A stretch of 64,000 nt of DNA from Bacteroidia bacterium. GTDB lineage: Bacteria; Bacteroidota; Bacteroidia; NS11-12g; UBA955. Position numbers and translations under genes: made by a program. The notes under the pieces were generated by a model. It saw only the letters and a list, made by a program, of their open reading frames with translations, ran no database searches and was not told the DNA's origin. Location: positions 512,853 through 576,852 of the forward strand of contig JAMNXP010000001.1 of NCBI GenBank assembly GCA_023653095.1. The letters run 5' to 3'. Positions 54,091 to 62,171 of the stretch are shown here, in pieces; within the stretch, counting starts at the first letter, position 1, and each line of letters begins with the position of its first letter.

Positions 54091-55607
54091 AAAAATTACT
54101 CCTAACCCTTTTCCTTGTCATTACCAGTTGGGTCAATGCACAAACTACGAAACCAATTTCTTTCACACCTGACTTAAGCAATCCCAAATTTGAAAAGGGC
54201 AAATGGACAGGTGAATTGAATGCTGGAGGCATGTTGTTGGCCATAACTTTGAACCTGTTTAAATATCCCATAGAATCCCCAGAATTAAAATATCAAGCCA
54301 AATTAGACGTGCCACTTCAAGGGGTGAGAAATTACGCAGCATCTTCGGTAAAAGTAAAAAGTAGGTCTATTTATGTGAGCTTTGACGGATTCGGGGCTCA
54401 ATTTGAGGGGGAACTTAAAAACGGTGAAATTCAAGGCAAATGGACGCAAAGCAAATACAGTATTCCACTCACTCTGACCTATGGCTCAGCACCAGAGTTA
54501 AAACGTCCCCAGACACCCAAAACTCCTTTTAATTACGTATCCAGAACGGTACACTTTTCCAACCAAAAGGGCACCGTGAGGTTTGAAGGTACATTGACCC
54601 ATCCCCAATCTGATTCTATAAAGAACTTCCCTACCGCGGTTCTGTTCACCGGAAGCGGACTTCAAGACCGGGATGAGAGTTTTGTGGGACATAAACCGTT
54701 CGCAGTGATTGCGCATCACCTTACCCAAAATGGATTTGCGGTATTGAGGGTGGACGATCGTTGCGCAGGACGAAGCGTCTGTGCGCCGGGTTCCAATAAT
54801 TTCACCACCCAAGAACTCATTGACGATGACGGATATAGCTATGCGCGTTGGGCCTTGGATTCTATTTGCGGAAATCAACCCCTCTTTTTAATTGGACATT
54901 CAGAAGGTGGAGCCCTTGCGGCTGGGGTAAATCTCAAATTAAAAAGCGCTGGAGTTGCCAACCAGATTTATTCCATCGGATTGGCGCCTGCATTGGTTAG
55001 CGGATTTGAAATCAACGCCTATCAGAACCGGTTGGTATTCGGAAAAGTAGTTTCAGACTCGTTGGTTCTAAATGATTTAGAATATTTGCACCGCGGAATC
55101 ATCTCTTCCATGTTAGAACAGGGCACTTTTGAAAATTTCGACAGTCTCAAGGTGGTGAAAATCATTGAAACGGAACTAAAACTGGTCTCAAAAAAATCTC
55201 GAAATATGGCCAATAAAAGCTTCAAGAAAAATGCAGGAATCCCATTAAAATCTAGTTTAATTCAATCGTATACAAACCCAAAATTAACTTCTGCCTGGTT
55301 CAAGGAATTTCTTAAGTTCAATCCGGGTGAATTGTGGTTTGAACTCAATGAGGGCCTGATTCTTCAGGGTGGCATGGACAAACAAGTACCGGCATTTTTA
55401 AACAATAGAGCATTGGGAAAGCATGCGGAAAGCTTGATGCATGTGGACAGACCAACTACTTTGACTTATACAGAATTTCAAGGTTTGAATCATCTGTTTC
55501 AGCCCTGCAAAACGGGTGATGTTGGAGAGTATGCTCAAATTGAAACCACCATCGATGAATTGGTTTTAACTGAACTCTCCGCTTGGATGAAAAACAGAAT
55601 GAACTAG
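54087..55607 (+). CDS. Secreted alpha/beta hydrolase
   Basis: 506 residues with an N-terminal signal peptide (cleavage near VNAQ). A beta-rich lead domain (to about 150) precedes an alpha/beta hydrolase core with VLFTGSGLQDRDE, the nucleophile elbow GHSEGG (Ser272) and a late His in GLNHLFQP. Likely an esterase or peptidase in the periplasm. Its stop shares a CTAG palindrome with the stop of pdxA. Confidence 0.85.
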   Translation: MKKLLLTLFLVITSWVNAQTTKPISFTPDLSNPKFEKGKWTGELNAGGMLLAITLNLFKYPIESPELKYQAKLDVPLQGVRNYAASSVKVKSRSIYVSFDGFGAQFEGELKNGEIQGKWTQSKYSIPLTLTYGSAPELKRPQTPKTPFNYVSRTVHFSNQKGTVRFEGTLTHPQSDSIKNFPTAVLFTGSGLQDRDESFVGHKPFAVIAHHLTQNGFAVLRVDDRCAGRSVCAPGSNNFTTQELIDDDGYSYARWALDSICGNQPLFLIGHSEGGALAAGVNLKLKSAGVANQIYSIGLAPALVSGFEINAYQNRLVFGKVVSDSLVLNDLEYLHRGIISSMLEQGTFENFDSLKVVKIIETELKLVSKKSRNMANKSFKKNAGIPLKSSLIQSYTNPKLTSAWFKEFLKFNPGELWFELNEGLILQGGMDKQVPAFLNNRALGKHAESLMHVDRPTTLTYTEFQGLNHLFQPCKTGDVGEYAQIETTIDELVLTELSAWMKNRMN

Positions 55608-56668
55608 AAGTCTATTCTAAATCTTTCTCTGCGCAATTCAGCATAAGGAAGCGGATTTTCGAAGTCTTTTCCGAATTGTTTGCGGTTTTTAACAATCAAA
55701 ATAGCATCAAAAATGGCGTTTTGCATGCTGAGCGTTTCTGCTTCGCCTTTTCCAGCCAAACTATAGGCGGTTCCGTGATCAGGACTGGTTCTTACTAGAG
55801 GCAAGCCGGCGGTGAAGTTCACTCCATCGTAGAATGCCATTGATTTGAAAGGAATCAACCCTTGATCGTGGTACATGGCTAGCACTGCATCAAATTGCTT
55901 GTATTGTCCACCTCCAAAAAATGAATCTGCGGGATACGGACCGTAAACCAATCTTCCTTGTTCGAAAACGCTTTTCACTGCGGGCGCAATGATTTCTTGC
56001 TCCTCTTTGCCCAATAAACCGTTATCACCAGCATGCGGATTCAATCCCAAGACGGCAATACGGGGTTTAACCAAATTGAAATCTTCGCGCAACGAATTAT
56101 AGACCAAATCTAATTTGTCTATGATGAGATTTTTACTGATTTTTTTTGCAATTTCTGCAACTGGAACGTGTTCAGTAGCCAAGGCAACTCGTAGATCTTC
56201 GCTTTCCAAAAACATGCAGTAATTTTCAACGTTGAATTTCTTGGCTATATATCCAGTGTGTCCAGAAAATCCTTTTTCATGTTCTGCGACGGTTGATTTA
56301 TCTAAGGGCGCAGTTACCAGAGCATCTAGGTTCTGAGCATCGTCGAGGGCTTTTTGTAAGCTCAACAAAGCTTCTTTTCCTGCTGAAGCAGAAGGCTTTC
56401 CCGGTTGTATTTCAAGGGTTTCATCAGAAGATATGACCAAGTTCAACTTACCTGTTTGGGCTTCAGATGCAGACTTCACCAATTGGTACATGGGTTTCTC
56501 CAAATTCAAGAGCTTTTTATAAAATGCGAAACTCTTTGGGGAAGCATACAAAATGGGCGTACAGTACTTGAAAATCAAATCATTGGAAAATATTCTGAGA
56601 ATGATATCGAGTCCTACACCGTGAGGATCGCCTTGAGTAATACCTATTTTTATGTTGTTTTCTGACAT
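55604..56668 (-). CDS. pdxA: 4-hydroxythreonine-4-phosphate dehydrogenase PdxA
   Basis: Oxidises 4-phosphohydroxythreonine in the pyridoxal phosphate pathway. 354 residues. Marks: ITQGDPHGVGLDIILRI at the start, TAPLDKSTV, GHTGYIA, LNPHAGDNGLLGKEE, PYPADSFF and MYHDQGLIPFK, including metal-binding His residues. Single gene, divergent from ddl. Confidence 0.95.
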   Translation of the reverse strand: MSENNIKIGITQGDPHGVGLDIILRIFSNDLIFKYCTPILYASPKSFAFYKKLLNLEKPMYQLVKSASEAQTGKLNLVISSDETLEIQPGKPSASAGKEALLSLQKALDDAQNLDALVTAPLDKSTVAEHEKGFSGHTGYIAKKFNVENYCMFLESEDLRVALATEHVPVAEIAKKISKNLIIDKLDLVYNSLREDFNLVKPRIAVLGLNPHAGDNGLLGKEEQEIIAPAVKSVFEQGRLVYGPYPADSFFGGGQYKQFDAVLAMYHDQGLIPFKSMAFYDGVNFTAGLPLVRTSPDHGTAYSLAGKGEAETLSMQNAIFDAILIVKNRKQFGKDFENPLPYAELRRERFRIDF

Positions 56669-56771
56669 TTTGAGGGGCGTTTAACCGTATATACCCAAAT
56701 TTTTAAATACGGTACTGCAAAATAACGATAAAATCCCGAGTTCATAATCGATGAATCGAGGGAATTCTACC

Positions 56772-56779
56772 TAATTTTG
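56772..56779 (+). promoter_or_regulatory. -7 box of the double ddl gene
   Basis: TAATTTTG ending 5 nt before the ATG at 56785; a leaderless transcript is predicted. A -33 TTG is not seen at the usual distance. Confidence 0.4.
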
Positions 56780-56784
56780 TTGAA

Positions 56785-59490
56785 ATGGCAAAAATCCGTG
56801 TTGGAATAATTTTTGGCGGCCCTTCGAGAGAGCGCGAAGTTTCGTTTGCTGGCGGACGTACCGTATACGACAACCTTGATAAATCGGTATTTGAACCGGT
56901 TCCACTTTTTGTTGACAGTTTCGGATCGATGGTGATTTTGAATTGGGAAAACATTTACAAAGGCAGTATCCGCGATTTTTATCCACCGGTAGAATTTCTA
57001 CCTGAATTGCCTCATGGTTTTCAATTGTATGCAGAGCAGCTTGATTCCGTGTATGACCCAATCAACGGGCATACCGTTAGAATGGCTATGTTAGAAACCA
57101 TTGGTCAACCCATTGCTCTCGAAGACTTGAAATATGCCATTGATTTTGCATTTTTAGCCTTGCACGGCACCTTTGGAGAAGACGGAAGCATTCAAGGTTT
57201 GTTGGAATGGCTAGGTATCCCCTACTCGGGTTCGGGCATTTTACCTTCGGCCATTGGAATTAATAAATCGGTTCAGAAGAAACTTCAATCTCGATCAAAT
57301 CTGTTTGTCAATCAATTTTCGAGCATCAAACAGGAACAATGGATCAATTCAGATACGGTTGAAAAACATCAATTATTTCAAGAATTGATCAGCCTTTTGG
57401 GAGATAACATGGTAGTAAAACCTGCTCACCAAGGTTCGTCTTTGGGCGTAAGTATTTTGAAAGAATGTAATTTTGAGCAGTTTTGCGAAGCCGTTGATTT
57501 GGCTTTCTTCAAAACCTTTATGGATCCTGAAGAATTCAAATCAAAACCTGCTGATCAGCAGATTCAGTGGATCAAGGAATTTACTGATTTCAGAAGTGGC
57601 CTGGGGTTACCCTTGTGGTTGAATGACCAAAAAGTAATGCGTCCAGATGAGTTATTGAAACTCATTTTACGCGCTGAGGAAACCATCGAATTAAGAGCAT
57701 TTGACAGTGAATCTGAAGTACTCGTAGAATCTCTGATTGAAGGAAAAGAGTTTTCATGCATCGTGGTGGAGAAAAATTCACGCGACATCATTGCCCTTCC
57801 TCCCACCGAAATCAGAAAGTCAGGCGCCCTGTTTGACTACAGAAGTAAATATTTGCCTGGGCTCAGCAACAAGGTGACCCCCATTGAAATTGAAGATGCT
57901 TGGATTGATAAAATTCGCAAAGCCTGCTGTGAATTGTATCGCGAACTTGAATTTGAAGTATATGCGAGAATTGATGGTTTTATTTCTTCTTCGGGGGACG
58001 TTTTCCTGAACGATCCCAACACCACCAGCGGTATGATGCCCAGCTCGTTTTTCTTTCATCAGGCTGCCGAAATTGGATTGAATCCCAGTCAATTTATATC
58101 CTTCATCATTGAAACGTCCCTCAGAAATAGAATTGAAAAACATCCTAACGGTAATAAACACATAGAACTGAAACAGCTCATGTTAGACCTGATTCACAAT
58201 CCCTCGAAAAACAAAACGAGAAAACGCAGAATTGCGGTTATCATGGGAGGTTACAGTTTTGAACGACACATCAGCATGGAGTCTGGTAGAAATATTTACG
58301 AGAAGATCAGTTCCAGCGAAGATTTTGAAGCATTGCCTTTGTTTTTAGCGGGAGATTCTAGTGGATATGAACTCTACAGATTGCCTCTGAATGCCATGTT
58401 AAAAGACAACGCCGATGACATTAGAGATAAGGTTTTGAACTTTAAACCTCACCCCGTTTTGTCAAGCATTCAGCAAGAAGCTGAAGGAATCACGCTGAAA
58501 TACAATCCGTCGGGCGCGCAATTCAAACCAGAAAAAATAACCTTACACGAGTTAAAAAATGAGGTGGAAGGTGTGTTTATAGCCTTGCACGGAAGACCGG
58601 GTGAAGATGGAACTTTACAAAAAGACCTGAGCGATTATGGAATTTATTTCAATGGTTCTCAATCACATAGCTCTGAAATCACCATCAATAAATACCACAC
58701 CAATCAAAAGTTGAAGCAACTGGGATTTTTGGTAGCGCAGCAAAAAATGCTTTCAAAAGTTGAATTTAGCGGCAATCCAACCGAATCAGTAGAAAAGTTG
58801 GTTGCAGAATTTGGACTTCCATTGATTGCAAAACCAGCAGATGATGGTTGTTCAGCAGCGGTTCGAAAGATTAAGTCGGTTAAAGAGTTAGAAGATTTCT
58901 GCACTTTGATTTTCAGAGATTCTATTGAACTAGATTCAGTGATTTCAGCCCGACTTGGAATTTCCATTTACGATGAACTTCCTCGGAAGTCTGAATTGTT
59001 GATTGAGCAGTTCATAGACAAAGGCAATTGTGAACGCTTTTTGGAAGTTACCGGTGGTATGCTTACACACATAAACGAAGATGGAACCTTGAGGTATGAA
59101 ATGTTTGAACCATCTGAATCATTGGCAGAATCTGAAATTTTGAGTTTGGAAGAGAAGTTTTTGGCTGGAGAAGGACAAAATCTCACTCCATCGAGGTTTT
59201 CAAAAGATGCAAAGGAACAGGAACGAATCTCCAACGAAGTCAAAGGCACTTTGGAAAAAGTGGCGCGCGCATTGGATGTGACGGGATATTGCAGAATTGA
59301 TGCGTTTGTGAAAATTTACAGCGATGGTAAAGTGGAAACGTACATCATTGAAATCAACTCTTTGCCAGGCATGACGCCAGCAACCTGTATTTATCATCAG
59401 GCGGCAATAAACGGCTACAAACCGTTTGACTTCATCAAAGGCATTCTGCATTTCGGACAGAAATATCAACAAATTGGAAGCGCACAATAA
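56785..59490 (+). CDS. ddl: Tandem D-alanine--D-alanine ligase (two ligase units fused)
   Basis: 901 residues, about twice the usual length, because two complete Ddl units are joined. Unit 1 (1 to about 470) has GGPSREREVSFAGG, LHGTFGEDGSIQG and KPAHQGSSLG, but its metal-binding loop is NDPNTTSGMM rather than E-I-N. Unit 2 (about 478-901) starts MGGYSFERHISMESG and has LHGRPGEDGT and a standard EINSLPGMTPA loop, but its ATP-grasp loop is KPADDGCSAAV. Joins D-Ala to D-Ala for peptidoglycan. The two units may have divided tasks, or one may be regulatory. Followed by a PASTA gene. Confidence 0.9.
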   Translation: MAKIRVGIIFGGPSREREVSFAGGRTVYDNLDKSVFEPVPLFVDSFGSMVILNWENIYKGSIRDFYPPVEFLPELPHGFQLYAEQLDSVYDPINGHTVRMAMLETIGQPIALEDLKYAIDFAFLALHGTFGEDGSIQGLLEWLGIPYSGSGILPSAIGINKSVQKKLQSRSNLFVNQFSSIKQEQWINSDTVEKHQLFQELISLLGDNMVVKPAHQGSSLGVSILKECNFEQFCEAVDLAFFKTFMDPEEFKSKPADQQIQWIKEFTDFRSGLGLPLWLNDQKVMRPDELLKLILRAEETIELRAFDSESEVLVESLIEGKEFSCIVVEKNSRDIIALPPTEIRKSGALFDYRSKYLPGLSNKVTPIEIEDAWIDKIRKACCELYRELEFEVYARIDGFISSSGDVFLNDPNTTSGMMPSSFFFHQAAEIGLNPSQFISFIIETSLRNRIEKHPNGNKHIELKQLMLDLIHNPSKNKTRKRRIAVIMGGYSFERHISMESGRNIYEKISSSEDFEALPLFLAGDSSGYELYRLPLNAMLKDNADDIRDKVLNFKPHPVLSSIQQEAEGITLKYNPSGAQFKPEKITLHELKNEVEGVFIALHGRPGEDGTLQKDLSDYGIYFNGSQSHSSEITINKYHTNQKLKQLGFLVAQQKMLSKVEFSGNPTESVEKLVAEFGLPLIAKPADDGCSAAVRKIKSVKELEDFCTLIFRDSIELDSVISARLGISIYDELPRKSELLIEQFIDKGNCERFLEVTGGMLTHINEDGTLRYEMFEPSESLAESEILSLEEKFLAGEGQNLTPSRFSKDAKEQERISNEVKGTLEKVARALDVTGYCRIDAFVKIYSDGKVETYIIEINSLPGMTPATCIYHQAAINGYKPFDFIKGILHFGQKYQQIGSAQ

Positions 59491-59492
59491 TG

Positions 59493-59500
59493 TAAATTTG
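59493..59500 (+). promoter_or_regulatory. -7 box before the PASTA gene
   Basis: TAAATTTG 9 nt before the ATG at 59510, with a TTG 16 nt upstream (59474-59476). Allows separate transcription from ddl with a very short leader. Confidence 0.4.
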
Positions 59501-59509
59501 CGGTAGATT

Positions 59510-60127
59510 ATGTCAAATAGTTTCAATCCTTCGAAAAACCTATTGGTAAATATTGGATTTGCTTTAATGGTTGGATTACTTTTACTTTTCATGGCCATCC
59601 AAGGTCTGGGTTGGTACACCAACCATAGCGAGAGAATTAAGGTCCCCAAGTTAACCGGAAAATCATTTGACGAGGCCAAGATTGAATTGGATCTTTTAGG
59701 ACTGAATTGCGTGATTATTGATTCGGTGTACAGCGAGAAACTACCCGCCTTTTCTGTAGTAGAACAAAATCCGCCCATCGATATGGAGGTTAAACCCGGA
59801 AGAACCATTTATCTGACTATCAATAGCGGAAACAAACCTAAAATTAAGGCACCAAAGTTGACCGATATGAGCATCACCTTGGCTAAGGCTGTATTGAAAA
59901 ACAGAGGTTTCGAGTTGGGCAGCATTTCATACACCTACGATGAAATTGGGAACAATCTTGTAGTTGAGCAATTTTATCGCGGTAAAGCTTTAGAAGCAGG
60001 CACACTGCTCCCCAAAGGGTCAACCATTGACCTTAAAGTCGCTTCTACGGACAGACAATATCAAACTACTACAGATTCTACTGGAATCATCAACGATGAA
60101 GGTGTATCTGAAGATTTTGGTATTTGA
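59510..60127 (+). CDS. Membrane-anchored PASTA-domain protein
   Basis: 205 residues: one N-terminal membrane helix (about 12-32), then two PASTA domains (about 44-110 and 112-180; VPKLTGKSFDEAKIELDLLGL and APKLTDMSITLAKAVLKNRGF). PASTA domains bind peptidoglycan fragments or help cell-wall enzymes. No kinase or transpeptidase domain is attached. Its place behind ddl fits a cell-wall role. Confidence 0.88.
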   Translation: MSNSFNPSKNLLVNIGFALMVGLLLLFMAIQGLGWYTNHSERIKVPKLTGKSFDEAKIELDLLGLNCVIIDSVYSEKLPAFSVVEQNPPIDMEVKPGRTIYLTINSGNKPKIKAPKLTDMSITLAKAVLKNRGFELGSISYTYDEIGNNLVVEQFYRGKALEAGTLLPKGSTIDLKVASTDRQYQTTTDSTGIINDEGVSEDFGI

Positions 60128-60224
60128 CCATGGTTCTGATCTTTTTAAAAGATTACAATAAAATTGAGTAGAAACACAATATTTTCAACGAAATTGCGTT
60201 AATGCGTGGATACGCAACTGAGTC

Positions 60225-62168
60225 GTGAGATTGTTTAATTCAACATACCTAGTTAAATCCCTTTTGGGAATTGGACTTTTCATGGGTTTTTCTCCGCTTG
60301 TCAAAGCGCAAAATTTGTCCGTTGTTCCAATCATGGAAACTCAAAGGAGCAGATCCATTGAAATACATAAAAATCAATCCATTCTAGCTTGGCAAATTAC
60401 AGATACATTGAATCTTCCCTTTTTCGAAGACTTTGCTGATAACGAAGGGTTTCCCAGAAAAGAATTTTGGACCGATAAACAGGTTTGGGTAAATAATGGC
60501 TTCCCAATGGGAGCTCCCAATCAAAATGTTGCCACCTTTGATCATTTAAATCAGTTTGGCAAGCCCTACAGTTCCCTATCTAAGAATTATTCAGTTTACG
60601 CCGATAGTTTAACGAGCCAGCCCATCAATCTTCAATTTTATAAATTAGGAAATACAACATACCCCTACAAATTGACTGATAATGTGGTGTTGAGCTTCTT
60701 TTACCAATCCATGGGAATTGGAGATCAACCTGAACCCGAAGATTCCTTGATTTTATTCTTCAAGGGACAAAACAACCAGTGGCATAAGGTTTGGGGTGTA
60801 TCGGGTCATGCAAGAAAACCCTTTGAAGAGGTTTTTGTATCATTGAACAAGCAGGAGTTTTTCATTCCTGATTTTCAATTTCGTTGGGTTAACTACACAA
60901 AAGCAACCGGTAATTTAAATCACTGGCACGTTGATTACATCCGAATGGATAAAAATAGATTCAAAGGATTCAATGATATTGAGGATGTAGGTATTGTGAC
61001 TGCGGGTACCGGATTGTGCTTTGATTATTCCAACATTCCCTACAGCCATTATAGGTTGAACAAAAACGAAAGTCAAGGAAACGGTGCTTTTGTTACTGTA
61101 AGAAATCTAAATGAGGCTGCTACTGTTCAAACGCGTTATTCTTTGAAGGTTTTTAATCAATACCAACAAAAACTATTTGACCAAGATTTTGCCATGAGTT
61201 CGAGAAATATTCTTCCCATGGCAGACTCAACGGAACCATTCAACACTCCCTTTTTTGATACCCTTTCAGGTCCTACTCCATTGCTGAGTTACAATTTCTT
61301 TATAAATCCTCAAAGTAACGATCTTACCCCCATCAACTACAACACCAAAAAAGACAACAATCGGTACACCCTGAATCATCAATTTCAACCCTGGTATTCC
61401 TACGATGATGGATCTGCTGAAGGTGGATTTGGATTGGATTACGCTTATTTAGGAAACATTAAAGGGCAGTTCGCCATGGAGTTCAATACCTTAAGTAATG
61501 ACACTCTCCGAGGATTGTCTATGTACTTTACCCAAACTAAGGAAGACGTAAGCTTTAGGAGCTTCAAACTTAGAATTTGGAAAAAACTATCACCCATTGG
61601 AGGAAAAGACATTGAAGATCAGCTCATTTATGAGTTTCCAGTAGATAGACCCATTTACAGAGACAGCACCAATCATTTTGCTTATTTCTTCTTCGATACT
61701 GCCATCTTCCTTCCAAAAGGAACCTATTACGTGGGTTGGCTTCAAAACATGCCTTACATTCTAAATGTGGGCTATGACAACAATTATCGTTACCAAGGAA
61801 AAGATCAATACAATCCGCACCTTTTTTATAATCTCTTGGGAAGTTGGGAACGTGCAGACTACAGCATCAAGGGTACTCCAATGATCCGAATGATGTTTGG
61901 TGAGCGCGCAAACTATTCATTTTCAACACCTAAAATTGAAAAGCCTACCGTTAGAGCATATCCCAATCCAGCGAAAAACTTTATCACCGTTGAATCGGTG
62001 AATGCGGTGGTTTTATCTGTGCATATTCTTGATGCGGCCGGACGTTTGGTGAAAATTGCGGATCAGCAAAACCACATAGACATCAGTTTACTTCCGTCAG
62101 GAACTTATTACGCAAAAGTATTTACGGTTGACGGCCGACAAAACAGCGTCAAATTTCACAAACTTTAA
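60225..62168 (+). CDS. Secreted protein with type A T9SS sorting domain
   Basis: 647 residues, GTG start, signal peptide ending near VKAQ. A large beta-rich middle with no domain I recognise; the last 75 residues (AYPNPAKNFITVES to KFHKL) are the type A C-terminal sorting signal of the type IX secretion system (PxPNP-like start, GTYYAKV near the end). Probably attached to the cell surface. Directly followed by the multihaem cytochrome gene, 3 nt downstream, so the two may be co-expressed. Confidence 0.88.
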   Translation: MRLFNSTYLVKSLLGIGLFMGFSPLVKAQNLSVVPIMETQRSRSIEIHKNQSILAWQITDTLNLPFFEDFADNEGFPRKEFWTDKQVWVNNGFPMGAPNQNVATFDHLNQFGKPYSSLSKNYSVYADSLTSQPINLQFYKLGNTTYPYKLTDNVVLSFFYQSMGIGDQPEPEDSLILFFKGQNNQWHKVWGVSGHARKPFEEVFVSLNKQEFFIPDFQFRWVNYTKATGNLNHWHVDYIRMDKNRFKGFNDIEDVGIVTAGTGLCFDYSNIPYSHYRLNKNESQGNGAFVTVRNLNEAATVQTRYSLKVFNQYQQKLFDQDFAMSSRNILPMADSTEPFNTPFFDTLSGPTPLLSYNFFINPQSNDLTPINYNTKKDNNRYTLNHQFQPWYSYDDGSAEGGFGLDYAYLGNIKGQFAMEFNTLSNDTLRGLSMYFTQTKEDVSFRSFKLRIWKKLSPIGGKDIEDQLIYEFPVDRPIYRDSTNHFAYFFFDTAIFLPKGTYYVGWLQNMPYILNVGYDNNYRYQGKDQYNPHLFYNLLGSWERADYSIKGTPMIRMMFGERANYSFSTPKIEKPTVRAYPNPAKNFITVESVNAVVLSVHILDAAGRLVKIADQQNHIDISLLPSGTYYAKVFTVDGRQNSVKFHKL

Positions 62169-62171
62169 GAA

